Source: Phycomyces blakesleeanus NRRL 1555(-)
Taxonomy: Eukaryota > Mucoromycota > Mucoromycetes > Mucorales > Phycomycetaceae
Reading direction: 5' to 3'
Length of the DNA stretch: 64,000 nucleotides
Assembly (NCBI RefSeq): GCF_001638985.1
Contig: NW_017265152.1
Coordinates: forward strand, 686,849-750,848
Shown one piece after another: positions 22,024 to 34,879 of this stretch. The notes under the pieces were generated by a model. That model had not been told where the DNA came from, searched no databases, and saw only the letters and a list, made by a program, of their open reading frames with translations. The position numbers were made by a program, and so were the translations under genes. The stretch's first letter is position 1, and every line of letters starts with the position of its first letter.

Positions 22024-23619
22024 TTAGCGGCGAATTGTCCACCCTTGGCCAACAGTCCTTAAATACTTTTTTCCGCAGAGCATATTAATAAACAACATGA
22101 CAGAATCAGCTGTATAACGGTTTTCGTCGTCTTTTACTTCATTCAAGACATCTTCTAGCGTCAACATTTGTGCAGGCTTATCACTAAAAACTTTGTACAC
22201 TCGTGTAAGTTGTGTAGATCCTGGAGGTTCACGAAATGTTTCTCCAAAGCGATGGACAGAAAATGGTGCTGGTCCTCGACCTGTAGAGCTAGACCCGAAT
22301 GTTGCCCTGGTCAATCCCGATGTCTCGCTAAAAACACTTTCGGGCCCCTGTCTATATCCATGATTGCTACTCCCATCGACACCACTGCCACTATTTACAC
22401 CGCTACTACCACCACCATTAAGAGGTCTAGAGATAGCCATATCCGGGAAATTAAGTGGATCCGGATCTTCTGGTGTACCAATGGGTCTGAAATTCCCGGG
22501 TAGATTATTATACTCAAACTCATGGGAACGGCCAAGTTCGCTTAACCGTGGTTTTTTATCTTTTCGCAGATTATGGGTATAATCTTCAAATGTTGGACGA
22601 TTTGTAGATCCACTAGGAAGAGACCTCTTGTTTATATTATGAGGTTCATACGATTCATCAAATATGTCTATTCGTGGTTTTCTTCCCGTCTTCAAGTCCT
22701 GAGCTAAAGTTTCAAAAACCCGTCGAGTAGTTGGCGTATCGGCTAAAGGTTTGGCATTTCTATCTTGTGCTCGCAACGGTGATATATCTTTTCTTCCTAA
22801 TGAGGGAAGCTCTTCATCCATTGGCATGTTTCCGAAACGCTGTTCCCGTTCTTTAAAAAACCTTAGAGCTCGTTCACGATCTGCATCAGTGCCTACACCC
22901 AAATTTGCTGGATCATCAGAAGCAGAATATGACACGGATGGTCTACGGAAAGATGTTTTGCTGTTATTTGTAGCAGATTCCTCGTCTCCAGAGGTCTCAG
23001 ACGATGGCGAAAGATCATAAAGACCACTTGATTTTAATATACTGTCTGTTTTCATACGTGCCAAGTCTCGTTGTGGCGTACGTGCAGTCTCTGCTGTGGG
23101 TGGGACAGGTTGGGTAAAGTCCGGTAAAGACTGTGCTATTTGCCGCCTTGAAGGTATGAGGTGCGGTTCCAGTAAATGTTGGTGGCCTTGTTTTACAGGT
23201 TCGATTATGCGCTCTGAAATACTGCGAAAACTCTCTGTAATTGAGGTTGTTTCTGAGATAGCGTCTATACCAGTGGCAAAAGCCCCAAATGGACGTGTTA
23301 GAGGAAGTCTATTTGTACCATGGCCAGATGATGAGGATGAGCTTTGAAGCAAATCAAAGAAATAGCCCCATGTCTAAAATGCATATTCAGCTATACATTA
23401 TTTTCCTAGACTTTATTGTACTTTTATATAAAATAAACTCTATTTTACCTGGTGGGTCTTTAATATATTATGTGTAGCTTCTGAGAATTTATCAATCATC
23501 GGTAAAATTGAGGATGCAATCTGATTACATCTTGAAAAGTTTTGATCTGTATCTTGAAGTAGCAATGTAATGTTTTGCTCTAGTCTCTCAAGTTCGGCAT
23601 TAGCTTCTTCATCGTTCAT
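22024..23619 (-). CDS. ASK1: DASH/Dam1 complex subunit Ask1
   Basis: Two exons (23449-23619 and 22024-23373) join to 1521 nt, 506 residues. The N-terminal ~65 residues match Ask1: ELERLEQNITLLLQDTDQNF, then CNQIASSILPMIDKFSEATH and TWGYFFDLLQ. DASH forms rings on kinetochore microtubules and couples chromosomes to depolymerising ends. The middle is disordered and Ser/Pro-rich with S/T-P sites, including ARTPQRDL and IETPEDPDPLN-like stretches, possible CDK sites. The protein is longer than yeast Ask1 (about 300), and ends in a folded-looking segment (about residues 445-506: LTLEDVLNEVKDD, SVMLFINMLCGKKYLRTV, QGWTIRR) that looks like a small winged helix. Its role is unknown. Confidence 0.85.
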
Positions 23620-24764
23620 GATGCGAGTTATAAAACGTTACTATTGTGCTATGAATTCCTATTGTTTTTAGAAGGTAGGCTCAAGTTCGTGACTCTCTTT
23701 CTTACATGTATCTACAGCGTTTTTCTTCAAGAACAAAGAAGAAGAAGGGCAAAGATGCTTTTATATTTCTTGATAGTTTAATTATCATTATTCACAGTGT
23801 TTTTAAGTTAAGGTGTTTATATATCCTTGCTTATGAATCTCTTTAAGGTGTAACACTCCTTTATACCTTTTTTAAAGAAATCTTTTACTGAAATAATGTG
23901 CTTTGCTAGTTCAAGTTTTCAATTTTTAGAATTCTGTGGTTTAATGGTTGACCAATAAGATTTAAAGTGCTCTTCACGACCTCAGACCTTACACGAAACA
24001 ATTTCGGAACTACATGTTACTCAAGATATGTTTGGAGTGCTTGATCTCTAAAATGTCATCACAGTGTGTCCATTTTTCTTGTATTAATCCTTGCATTCTT
24101 TATTTTCCAATATTCTTATTAAAACAAAACAATAATGAACTACAACTACCATAGTAACACTGTTCTTAGAGAAGGAGGAGTCGAAGAATTTTTACAAACA
24201 TTGTCTAATGCTTACCCTTGGATTTCCTAAGCGACAAATGCCTTAGAAGAGCAAACACGTTCCTTTAAAAGAGTGTTTATCATTTTGTAACGATTATTAA
24301 TTCTCTCTCAGACCCAAAATGCACTTTAAAAAGTTGTCATGTTAATATGGATTTACAGTATCTTTTTTTCTTGAGCTTCCCCGTAAATTTAACGGAATTT
24401 TGAGTTAATGATTGGTCCTAAGTGTCCTCATACAGTAAAACACACTTCACAAGGCGCATAATTTCTCTTTTCCAACATGCATAACAAGTTCTTAACAGCC
24501 TTACAAAAAGCACAATGTCTTTACCAATAAAATAATACACAAAAAAGCAGTGAATAAAGCAACGATACCTAAAAGTCGAAAAGTTGAAAAGTGTAGAGAT
24601 ACCGAAAAAAAATCTGTTAGAGTTATCTACACATTTATGTATAGATTGCATAAAAATCAGTCTGGAATTTTATTCTTATTATGATCATTTTTTTTTGGAA
24701 TTACTATGTAATAACTATTCCATACATATATATATATAAGAGTCAGTATAAAAGAATTATTCGC
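23620..24764. other. Intergenic between CSC1 and Ask1 genes
   Basis: 1.1 kb of AT-rich DNA. It contains an AAGAAGAAGAAG patch (23740-23750) near Ask1 and no conserved coding. A 77-codon minus frame at 24418-24651 lacks features of a gene. Confidence 0.5.
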
Positions 24765-27700
24765 TTAAAAGAAGTCTTTATCCTCTGATACGGAATCCAT
24801 GTACTGCTGTCTAATGAGTTCCAGACTCATAGTAGACGAAGCCATGCCTTGCGGGTGAGCCAAATTCAAAAGGTTTAGAGTAGGTCCCATTGAATCGCGC
24901 TCTGCTAGAGAGGATTCATGATGGGGTGGTGGGGGCGGTGGCTCTGAATTGGTTAGTTGGTAATTTCTTGACGAAGTTTGCTGATACTCTTGCTCGATTT
25001 CTTGTTGCCGAGCTTCTTGTTGTTCCAAAGTCCTGTTTCTGCGATATGGTTGGCGGCTTCCCCAGTCATCAACTGTTGCCGATGATATTGTTTGTTCTTG
25101 AACATGTGCATTGATTTGTCTATTTCCAATAGATCTAAAGTCACCATGTTCATGTTGGTCGTCGTCTTGTGGAGCAGTTCGTCTATACGGAAGTGTCTGA
25201 CTACGTTGCAAAGCAGCAACCCGCAAGTTTGTTCCAATCTGTCTGCGCTGTGACGACCTTTGACCTCGCCGATGGACAAGACAAGCAGGGGAAGAAGTTT
25301 GACGGAAGAGATTGACATGAGGTAGGACAACCATGTTGCTGGGATCATCTTGGAATGAGTGGCGCCGTTTCGCGACCATGGGTTCCTTAACATTAGGTTG
25401 AGTAACAAAAGGTACAGTAGAAAGCATTGGTGCTGACGAACGTCTCGATTGACGAGAGGAAGTAGCGGGGTGACTAGGTGCATGTGGAGGAATAGAAGGA
25501 GGTGGTAAACCAAATTCATGTAGAGATACAGGTCGAATATCAAATTCCTCCATCAAAATTTTACTTTCGCGTTCACTAGGAATCTCTGGTTCATAATGCG
25601 TCTTTTCATCTGGGGTCCAGGAAGTGTAAACATCGATTAACTCAGAAGTAACATTGCGCTCAGCGTGTCTGTGAGACCCAGGTGGTGTATATTCTGCTGC
25701 AGCTGGAGTTATGTTTTTGTGAACATCATTCTGAGGAATTGAACGTGGGATATCAAAGCTAGGCTGTCCAGTTCTTGCTTGTTGAACTGTGTTGTTGTAC
25801 TTGATGAGATCTTCATGGGCCGAAGAAGGGTCCCTCTGCTGATGCCAGTATGAGTTAGCATAATTGCCATTCACTAGACCACGAGACTCATCATCTATAT
25901 CACTCTGTAGGGTAGGCACTCTACGCATAGGCAAGTCGTTGAAAGGAAGGGGAGCAATTGAATTCAGATTATCTGCCTCATCTTCGTGTTCAGATTCTTC
26001 GTCTATACCCTGCTGTATCTCCTCTTCGTCTAAAGTGCCAAACTCAAGTTTGCGTCCGTTATCCATTGCAAGAACTGTCTTACGCTTATTATGGCGGTTG
26101 CTAAATCCATTGCGCTCGTCAAGATCTACTTCATGACGAATCTTTTTTCCAAACTGTTGTGTCATCTCAATAACTTCCGGAATACGATGGCTCTTGCTTG
26201 GTTTTTGCTCAGTAGAGCTGTTATACACCTGAGGAAGAAGGTGCTTGACATTTTCATGTACAATTGGAGTAGTAAGCTTGTTATGTAGGAAAGGATCTTG
26301 GTATTGCTTTGAAAGATCATCCTTTGATGAATCTTTGGTGTGTTTCTCAGGCTGGACCATAGGTGTACTTTCCTCAACATAATCCAGTGTATCGTCTGTC
26401 CCAATCAAGAAAGAACCGAGAACATGTATGCGACGGCTGTAAAAGTATTGGTATGCAACGGTGATAAAAGGCAATGGAATCAAGATATAAGACTGGATGT
26501 GTCCACCTTTGAGGTTCAAAACCAAGATCATGATGAGTTGAAATAAAAGAACGGAGCACATCACCGTTTGGAATAGAACGGGCCACATTTTACCACCACT
26601 TTCAATCTTGGTGACATAAATATACATGAGCATGTACTTGTAAATCATGGTTGCAATGGCAAAGTATACAAATGCAAAGGGTAGTACAAGTGGTGCCATC
26701 GCGCTGTAAATGAGTGCGATAGTGAAAAAGAAGAGCAGGAGATTGTAATTTTGGGGATAGTCAAACTCGGGTGGTTTGGCAATGTCTCGAAGTTCACGGG
26801 GGCTTGGACGAGTGAACATTTTACTAAGCGTGATAGTACACAGAGGTAGAAGTTGAGCCAATTCCATCGTCATGCCTAGCCCTTTTACGCACACATAGTT
26901 TATCCAAAATGTCGATACATCAGTGATGTTCTTGGCCAGCTGAACTATGTACTCTTTCATGCTCTCGTTTGTAGGTAACGAACCAGACGAAACAAGAACC
27001 TTGATTTGACCGTACAAGCCAATTATAATGGATGTCAGAGTAAACACCAGCAGGTTGTTGATGATAAAGAAGAAGTAAAGTTTGATGAGTACTTTACGAT
27101 CGAGGGTGGTCTGGGTTCGATATCCTTGAATCTTTGAGATATATCGAAATATCATTGGAAGTACAAAAAAGAAGATAGCTGTTATAATAGGTGTAAACCA
27201 GGCCTGGACAATACCCATCAGAATTTCATGTTCGGTAATGAAAGTTTCAGCATTGGGCAATAGACGAATAAGATTGATCACATTTGAAGTGGCTGAGAGT
27301 GCACCCACAGGAATCATCCAGACAAAAATGAAGGCAATGTAGAAACTTCTTCCAATCCATCGCTTTGTTTTGCGCGTACTAGCGTCCATAGGTAGGTTTG
27401 GCCAGATAAGATCATTAGGAGATGGCGAGAGTCGAACATTAAAAGCAGGTTTTGACATGGTCTTGGAGATTTTTTCGAGGGCTCGATCCGTACTGTGAGC
27501 CCATTGAATTTTCTTAAAGGAAATCCAACCGTAATTTGCGATTTTTGTATTAGACTTGCGCATTTTGAGGACTTGGTCTTCGAGGTCCTTTACTTGTTTA
27601 GTGAAATAATCGATTGCGTCAACCTTTTTACCGAGACAAGCAATTCCACCTACTCGTACAGTTGGTCGCTTCTTTGCTACAGCCTTTCCATCTTTTGGGT

Positions 27701-28795
27701 AAGAAAGTCAATTACTTTAATTGCTAATATGTGGGTGTACATGGAGAATTTTATTTTTGGGATATTCTTACCAGTGAGGTAACTAGCAAGGGCATTTTCT
27801 AATTTGTAGACGGCATCCTCGTGTTCTTTGGTAAGTTTTGTGAGTTTTGCGTTGTGGTGTCCCATCATGGCCTGTTGAATAGGGTGATGGAGATTAAAAG
27901 TCTCCAGCCACTTCTTTAATTTCTCGTCCGACCGCATGGCCTCAGGTACATTTCCAATCATTAGTGATTTGTGGCTCGTATCTGTGTTGCGAAAGAACTT
28001 TTGACGCATGTCGATATAGTCACACGATGCTCTATACATTGCCCATCCGATTACGAGTGAAAATAGCCAGGTTGCTGCGGCTGGTGACCAGTACCAGCGT
28101 GTGTCAGGGTTAGCACTTAATTTACCATTAAGATAATTGATCCCCGATATAGAAAGGAAATCAAGACCAGGTGCTGGTGGCCAATCTCTGTTTAGGTGCG
28201 ACATAAGGATTTTTTAGCTTCTTTTTTCTGTATTTGGATTGTGCTAATTCACTTTTATATACATTGTAATTAAAAATAGTATGTTCCTTTCTTACCCTGT
28301 ATTTTTAGTTGCCACAATGTTAATTGGAAGTAGTACGCAGAGACCCACGAATGCCATAAATCCAGTCATTCGACGCAAGAGACGTAGAAATCGTAAATAA
28401 AGCACTGCATCGCAACCAATGCGTTCGAGCAAGAATGAATCCGAGGTAGAAAACACAGGTTTAAGCCAGGCAAACCAACCCGATCCAAGTACAGGGGGAC
28501 GTTTTCTATGAAGCAACACGCAATAATTAGAGATCAATTAAATCGAAAATGATAATAATTCAACAGTCTATTAAGATTTTTAATTAAATATATAATATAT
28601 ACTAGCTTACTCTGCCGAAGAGAATTTTGCTTTGGGTGCATAGACCAGCGAATGCCTTGGTCGCACCCAACTGAATCCTGCCAAGACGACCAACGCAACA
28701 GCCAGATTGATACCAAGCTGTATAGCCATTGATTTGATGGTAAGGGTGGCATCTTGCTGTTTTTGCTCACTGAGAGATACGTAGACACCTCCCAT
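24765..28795 (-). CDS. CSC1/OSCA-type stress-gated cation channel (DUF221)
   Basis: Four exons (28611-28795, 28296-28505, 27772-28187, 24765-27691) sum to 3738 nt, 1245 residues. Domain order: N-terminal RSN1-type TM helices (MAIQLGINLAVALVVLAGFS, MTGFMAFVGLCVLLPINIVA, AATWLFSLVIGWAMYRAS), a cytosolic PHM7-like domain (KSLMIGNVPEAM), then the DUF221 TM core (FYIAFIFVWMIPVGALSATS, LYFFFIINNLLVFTLTSIII, LLLFFFTIALIYSAMAPLVL, VYFAIATMIYKYMLMYIYVT). A long cytosolic tail of about 500 residues follows, rich in Ser/Gln/His/Arg with a PPPPPP run near the end. Family members are osmo- and mechano-gated cation channels at the plasma membrane or endomembranes. The tail is much longer than in yeast CSC1 and could host regulation. 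Most 3' sequence lies in one exon. Confidence 0.93.
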
Positions 28796-29020
28796 CTAAA
28801 TATTCTGGCTTTTATGAACTATTTTTTATTTTGTAATATGTATAATAAGGAAGAGATACAAGATTTATACAAAAATATAAAAAAAAGCAGAAAATAAACA
28901 AATCAATAAAATATAAATAGAGGAGAATATAAAATAAAGAGCTGGTGCAACCTCGTATTTCTTTTTTCTACCTTCTTCGTCTCACTTTGGCAATCTTGTA
29001 ATTCTCTGTTTCCTTTTCAT
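28796..29020. promoter_or_regulatory. Divergent promoter, CSC1 and DUF1769 genes
   Basis: Only about 225 bp separate the two start codons. A TATA-like AAAATATAAATAGAGG at 28908-28923 and CT-rich stretches near 28960-28990 precede the plus-strand gene. Confidence 0.4.
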
Positions 29021-29930
29021 ATGTCGACTTCCAAACACTCTCTTCGCGTCACAGTCGGCCCTTCAGTCGACACACTCCGCCAAATACACATCAACCAAGA
29101 CAGCAACCCAATACGTCTCCAGACTGAGCTTTTTGATGGCTATATTGTCGTCCGTCTCAAGGACTATCCAGATCCTTCCGCCTATTTTGACACACATGAG
29201 GATAAATTCTGTATACAGGTTGTCGGGAGATTTCTCCAAGACTGCACAGCAGACGACATTCTGTTTGGCAATGAGTTTGAAGCACCTTTGACATTACCTT
29301 TTGGATCATCAATTGCCTTCAAGTTTGCAACTTGGTTTGATCCCGGTCTCCAACTCGATCTGTATTCAGACCATCCCCAGGCATTTAGTCCACTTATCGT
29401 GACTATGAATCGACTAGCTGTTCACAAAAAACCTTTACCTGTCTGGCCATATAGCCAAGGCCAAGGAGTAGAGGAAGATACAAGTGAATTGGGATTGAAT
29501 ATTGACAACACCTCTGAAGCTCGTAAAGCATATTTCATTGATCCTGCCCACCGAAAAGCCATTAAGGTCGATAAAGATCAAGTATGGTCAATGGACTTTT
29601 GTAATCCTTATCTTGATTTTAAAAAGGTACGCCATAACACATCATCCTTTTTTGTAGGATCTAGTCTGACTGTATATGATTGACAATTTACAGTGTACCA
29701 TGAGCTTGCCAGGGTTTGAAGTCAATGTACTTCGTTATTGGGATGGACAGGTATAGCTCTTTTCACATATTGGACGTTTTCAAACTAGTAAAATCTTCTA
29801 TAATTTTTATTCTTCTTCTTAGCCTTTACGTTATGTGGCAAAGTCAAAAAACAACTCTGCCGTATTCTTTATTATCCAGTTTGAATTGACAGTCGATGGC
29901 GCCGAGTCTACAAGTGATGAGGTTGATTGA
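29021..29930 (+). CDS. UPF0590 / DUF1769 family protein
   Basis: Three exons (29021-29626, 29694-29750, 29823-29930) total 771 nt, 256 residues. Characteristic motifs: LRVTVGPSVDTL, DSNPIRLQTELFDGYIVVRL, VVGRFLQDCTADDILFGNEF, FKFATWFDPGLQLDLYSDHP and, in the C-terminal exons, PGFEVNVLRYWDGQPLRYV. This fungal family of unknown biochemical role has a predicted beta-rich fold. The stop codon TGA (29928-29930) is only 2 bp from the stop of the next minus-strand gene, so the two mRNAs must overlap at their 3' ends. Confidence 0.88.
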
Positions 29931-29932
29931 TA

Positions 29933-31314
29933 TCATAGAATTTTATAGGATCTACTGTGAATTTCTTTTTGAATCTCCTTTCGAAGAAGTTCTATGATTT
30001 CAGATGATTCAGGAAATTCAACAGGTGCACTGTGTTGTTTTATCAGATTAGTTAAAATATAATAACATCATCAACATTAACCCGTTTCTTGCTGTACCTT
30101 TGGTCTCTAAATCCAATCGATCGAATGGGAAGTAATAGTCTAGAGGTACCTATAAATTGATAGGTGTTAATTAGAAAATACTTGATTGATTTTACACTTA
30201 CTTGTGATGAAACACCCTTGCCACAAACCCTGCTTTGCATCTTGAAGTTTAGGGAAAGTCCACAAAATCTCAATCTTATTTCTCTCGCACACAGCCATCA
30301 CAATCTTCATTACGGTTCCTAACAATATATGCTCAAGAGGAGCACACACTACAACCGGTTTATCATTTCTAACTTCCACTGAGAAAAAATTTGATGACAT
30401 CCCTTCATAAATATTCCCTTCACTATCTGTCAGGAGAATCTCATTAACATCTTTGGGTTTGTTTCTCTCCATTTCTGCTCGATCCCTAAAGTAAACATAG
30501 GTTACAAAAACATGCATAGCTATATTTATAATTACCTGACCCATTGCGAATCTTTGATCTCTGGGGAAACTCTTAATTCTTGTTCTGCAATAACTTTGCA
30601 TCTTTGTTGAGGAGGATCAGGCAGAAGGCAAAAATGTGCCGCAAGGCATGGTTTGTGCAACTAAGGATCGTGTTAAATGAATTCATTCTCCCACAAAAAA
30701 AAACAAATTAATCTAACTTCTGTTGAGTAAAAAAACAGGTACCTCAAAAGAGTAGGAAATCATAACAGAAATTTTGGCTTCTTTTATGGAATCATTAATA
30801 GCTGCATAATACTCTTTCAATCCAGCTCTCAGAAACGGTACAAGCAAGCCTTCTAAACGTGTAATATCGCGAAACGGAGCCATTGAGGTCTTAACGTGTT
30901 CGTTTTCTTCAGTACTGTGCTGTGTAAAATTCATCAGCGACAGAGAGTTAACCATCCGCTTGAAATGACTAGTCAATTCTACAATTGACCCATGTTCTAC
31001 GGTACGCATTCCGGTATAAGCTCCTATACAATCAAGGCATCTTATTAAAGCCACTATAAATCACAATCGTGTTTTACCTCTAGGATAGCGCTCAATAAAC
31101 TCATTAAAGGTGGTAGTATCTATTTGTGTTGTGTACACAGGTGGCTGATTGAGGTTTATTGTGTTGGTTTGTTCGATTATCACTGCATTCCAATGAGTTT
31201 TTGTTCAACTTTTTCTCTCATTTGAGATTACTCACAGGTTGGAATTGGCATCTTAATAGTTGAGATGAATCTTCGTTTTTGCGGACCTCCAAGAGAACGA
31301 AGGAAGTAAGACAT
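29933..31314 (-). CDS. Class IV aminotransferase-like (PLP fold) protein
   Basis: About seven exons. Start ATG at 31312-31314 (MSYFLRSLGGPQKRR, basic and possibly mitochondrial). Key pieces: YTGMRTVEHGSIVELTSH, where the substrate-loop Arg may lie; then EIKDSQWVRDRAEMERN with the likely PLP-binding Lys (K of IKDSQW), NEILLTDSEGNIYEGMSSNF (family ILLxxxGxxxEGxxSNF), and APLEHILLGTV. The last exon (SAPVEFPESSEIIELLRKEI) ends HSRSYKIL-stop. This is the fold of branched-chain and D-amino acid aminotransferases and aminodeoxychorismate lyase. It most resembles a poorly studied plant/fungal subgroup. The substrate cannot be assigned. The 3' end is convergent with the DUF1769 gene. Confidence 0.82.
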
Positions 31315-31718
31315 ATTAATTTATTCTTGTCACAAAAAAATAAAATAGGGTTTGCATATTAAATGTTTTTTGAATCAATTAATTCCAATATTCATAATAT
31401 CAATTATGTAATATATATATATAAGTATATTTGTGTTTATGTATATATATAAGAGAGAGAGAGAGATGTTTTATTTCTACTTGGCATGTGGAAGATGGTT
31501 ACATTGGAAAAATAATAATAAACAAATGGATAGATTGATAGTGTTAACAAAGAGAACGGGAGCGAAAGAGTGAAATATAATAACTTGATAAAAATCATTA
31601 AAACAAATGGATTTGATATGCTTATAGAGAGGAAGGGACATCGAAAGAAAAAAAAATAAAAGTAAAAGGCAGGGCGAAGAGGGTGGAAAGATAGCAACGA
31701 TAAAATACCGTGGTGCTT
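31315..31718. other. Spacer between the aminotransferase and Nop56 genes
   Basis: AT-rich with (AT)n and (GA)n microsatellites near 31411-31465. It is the promoter of the aminotransferase-like gene (its ATG is at 31314) and the 3' flank of Nop56. No gene. Confidence 0.4.
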
Positions 31719-33328
31719 TTAGTCTTTGCTCTTCTTTTCCTTCTTCTCCTTCTTCTCCTTCTTTTCCTTCTTTTCTTTCTTTTCCTTCTTTTCCTTCTTG
31801 GCCTTCTTAGGGGACTCATCTTCGGCCTCAGGCTCGGCCTTTCTCTTCTTGCCGGCAGAGACTGCAGAAACAGGCTCTTCAAGCTTAATCTCATCTTCAT
31901 CGTTGTCCATACCATCAATAACCTTCTTCATGACATCGAGGTTCTTGGCGGGTAAGGCACCGCTGTCGTAGAAAGCTAAACGTTCCTCGACCTGAGCCTT
32001 CAAGGCCTGACCAAACTTGTCTGTAGGCTTGTCGCTGAAACAATCGATACGGGAAGCAATGGTACATTTGTTGGCCAAATAACGTGAAATACGACCCTTG
32101 TTCTTGGCACCAGCACGGCCAATGAAAGAAGAGTGGTAGATCAAACCGTACTTGGGTGTGTTACCCTTGGTCTTCAAGGCGCGGAAAAGAGCTTTTTCAG
32201 CACCCAAGATTTGAAGAGTAGAAGCAGGGTATTTGGAAAGGTTGGTGAGGGAACCAGCCTGGGAAATCAGACGGGCACCAACAACATCACCGATCAAAGC
32301 GGCCAAGTTGGGAGCAACGTAGTTCATCTTGGTCACCAAGTAGTTGTGGAGCTTCTTGCGATATTCGGCCAAGTTGACAACACGGTCAGCAAAGTTCTGA
32401 ATGTTGATCATATCGATGGGAGAAATGTCGGTTCCCATTGAAGCACGGGCAGCGTCAAGGATCTGCTTGGCAATGGTCTCATCATCATCAAGGACCTCAG
32501 CCATAGCCTCCAAGTGCTCTTCGGACAGCTCTGATTTGTTTTTGATCACCTTGACAAGCTTGGCATACTTATAGTTATCGTTGACAATCTTGACAAGCTC
32601 GGGGAAATGCCATGAGTACCACTCTCTCATGCGCATAGCAAATGTGTTGACATCTTTGTCCAATTGATCCAAAAGAGCAATGGCCTGGATAATCATGTTG
32701 TCGGCACGGTTGACGTTGAACTTAACCTTGGCGCGAGAGTAGCTGTGGCCAAGACCAAGCTGAGCCTTCTCCAAATCACCTTCCTTCAACTGACCAAGTA
32801 ACTTGTCAGCCCAAAGACGGATTCCACGGACCAATTCCATTACGGTCTCGTCGGCAACACAGTCATATCCACACTCACCCTTGATAGCACCAGCCAGGTT
32901 CTTTTCTCCAACACCAAGGGAGAAAGAGCTCTTTTTGGAGGCCTTGGGGAGGTTCATTTCCAAGAAAGCCTTGAGCGAAGGGTTAACAATACCTAGAATA
33001 CATAACAGTAGAGAATATTAGTACGATAGGGGTTTAGTATTGGTAACAGTAAAAATTACCTTCAGACACATCGTTGGCATTCTCCAAGGCATCGGCAGCA
33101 CTCTTGAATGGGGAGAATGACTTGAGCTTAATCATCTTTCCAAATTTGGAGAGATCCTGAACAGTCTGCTGAACTTCGGCCAACTTTGATCCAATCTCTT
33201 CGGATTGGAGACGCTCGAACAGCGCATAGCCAGAGGCTGTTTCGAACAGCACGTAATTAACCTATAGATATTTTTTTGGTTGAAATGAGCATTGGCTTGG
33301 TCGATAATGAGTATTAAGATATTACCAT
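31719..33328 (-). CDS. NOP56: Nop56, box C/D snoRNP core protein
   Basis: Three coding exons (33326-33328 ATG only, 33060-33261, 31719-32992) give 492 residues. Motifs: [96 protein letters not shown] and [20 protein letters not shown]. The sequence ends in KKEKK-rich repeats and KSKD-stop. The [12 protein letters not shown] sequence and Lys tail fit Nop56 rather than Nop58 or Prp31. It acts with fibrillarin, Nop58 and Snu13 in nucleolar 2'-O-methylation and pre-rRNA processing. The exon encoding only the start Met is unusual but fits the splice signals. Its two introns are 64 and 67 nt; I see no intronic snoRNA. Confidence 0.97.
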
Positions 33329-34879
33329 GAGGAAAGAAGTGGAGTAGAAAATGTAGGCCGTTCAGGTGTCAAAAAAAAGGACCGGGTCTTCAAAAAATTT
33401 GTTATTCAAGAAAAAAGTTGGAAAAAAGGATCGGTGGCGTCTGTTGTGACTGTTACAGTATGCAACCTTACATTACCCGATTACTGGTTTCGACTTTTTA
33501 TAATTTTTTTTTTTTTTATTTTTATTTTTTTTTACTTTTTTGCTTTGTATGCATTGTCCGGTATTTATTGGCGAGCGTTTACATCGTATGGCCATAAAAA
33601 GCATTACATTTTGCTTATAATTTTACGTTTTTATTTGAATAACCTCCTAGAGATTACGCATATATTAAATTACATTGTAATTTATGCAGCTGAATGAAAC
33701 AAATATTCGATTTTATAGTTGAGTAGGAAAAAAATGTTTTAGGGCTGATGAACGCACAGACTGTTAAGAATCATCGAGTAAAAATAAAGAGGAATAATCT
33801 CATTGCTCAACTATTGTAATACGCGACACAAAGGCAAGAAACACTAAGATCGCGTAGAAAGACCTATGGAATGATTTTGCACAAGATGACGAGCTAAATG
33901 GGAGATTGATGAAACACGTACTATCTGTCTTTCTCTCGATGTGGCTCTTGTTGCTGACAGCCACGAGTCACTATAAATTCTTTCCACAGTTGACCTCCCC
34001 AAATGGCACTATATGCCCAATTACGTCTGCTATTCTTTCATGCCTAAAAAGAAAGTATCTTTGGAACTTCGTCATATTACAGACGAAACTTTACGCATCA
34101 AAATTTTGCTGTGTATGAAGATGATGCCCCTCGTGTCTAGAAAGCTGGTAAATTGATTTATTCTTCCGTTTTCTATAGTGTAGCTGATGATCTCATATTG
34201 TATTGGACAAAGAGTTTTAAAAACATCTTATTCTTACTCTTATATTGGAGGGTATCCTATAAATACAAACCCTAAATACTTTTAGTGACAAATGCTATCT
34301 AGATAATTTGTTCAAAATACGTGTAAAAAGCACCATAGATAGTGGGAGTAATATAATGAATATATAACAGAAAGAAAAAAAGAACGTTATTACTAGTTAT
34401 TTATTAAGCTATTTTTCGTATACGTGTGTATATTTTTGGACAAAATACAATTAATCTTTTTGGGCGATTCTTTTATTCGTTTAATACTTAAATCCAAGTA
34501 CAGAATATGAGTTTATTTACTTTTGAACATTTTTTTTCATTATGTATGATGTTTATAAAATCGAGGTCATTTCCCTCTATTTTAGAGTAATTTGAACAGT
34601 TGATACTTAATTATCCATTTATCCAAAAGTACATTATATATGCACAACAATCGTGTACATATATTGAAGCTTTGTGCGTAAACGACTGTTTAGATTATTT
34701 TGAATATTCTGTCTTTGTAAAGTGCTGATTTTCTTTTTGAGTTTTTTAAGTAGAAAATTATCCTGCAAACACAAGCTTTCAAGTACCAGATTATTACAAT
34801 GATAATGGCTTGGAGCATACGTTTTGGGTCAATATGTTGAAAAGTTCTCTATTCATTAGCTCTCCTTCTTCTTCTTCTT

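Noticed and set aside
24418..24651. 77-codon minus-strand frame
   Set aside because: Phe/Cys-rich, no homology pattern, isolated in spacer.
33060..33325. Intronic snoRNA in Nop56
   Set aside because: Introns are only 64 and 67 nt and lack paired C (RTGATGA) and D (CTGA) boxes.
33434..33697. 87-codon hydrophobic frame upstream of Nop56
   Set aside because: Hydrophobicity arises from a long T tract; no supporting signals.
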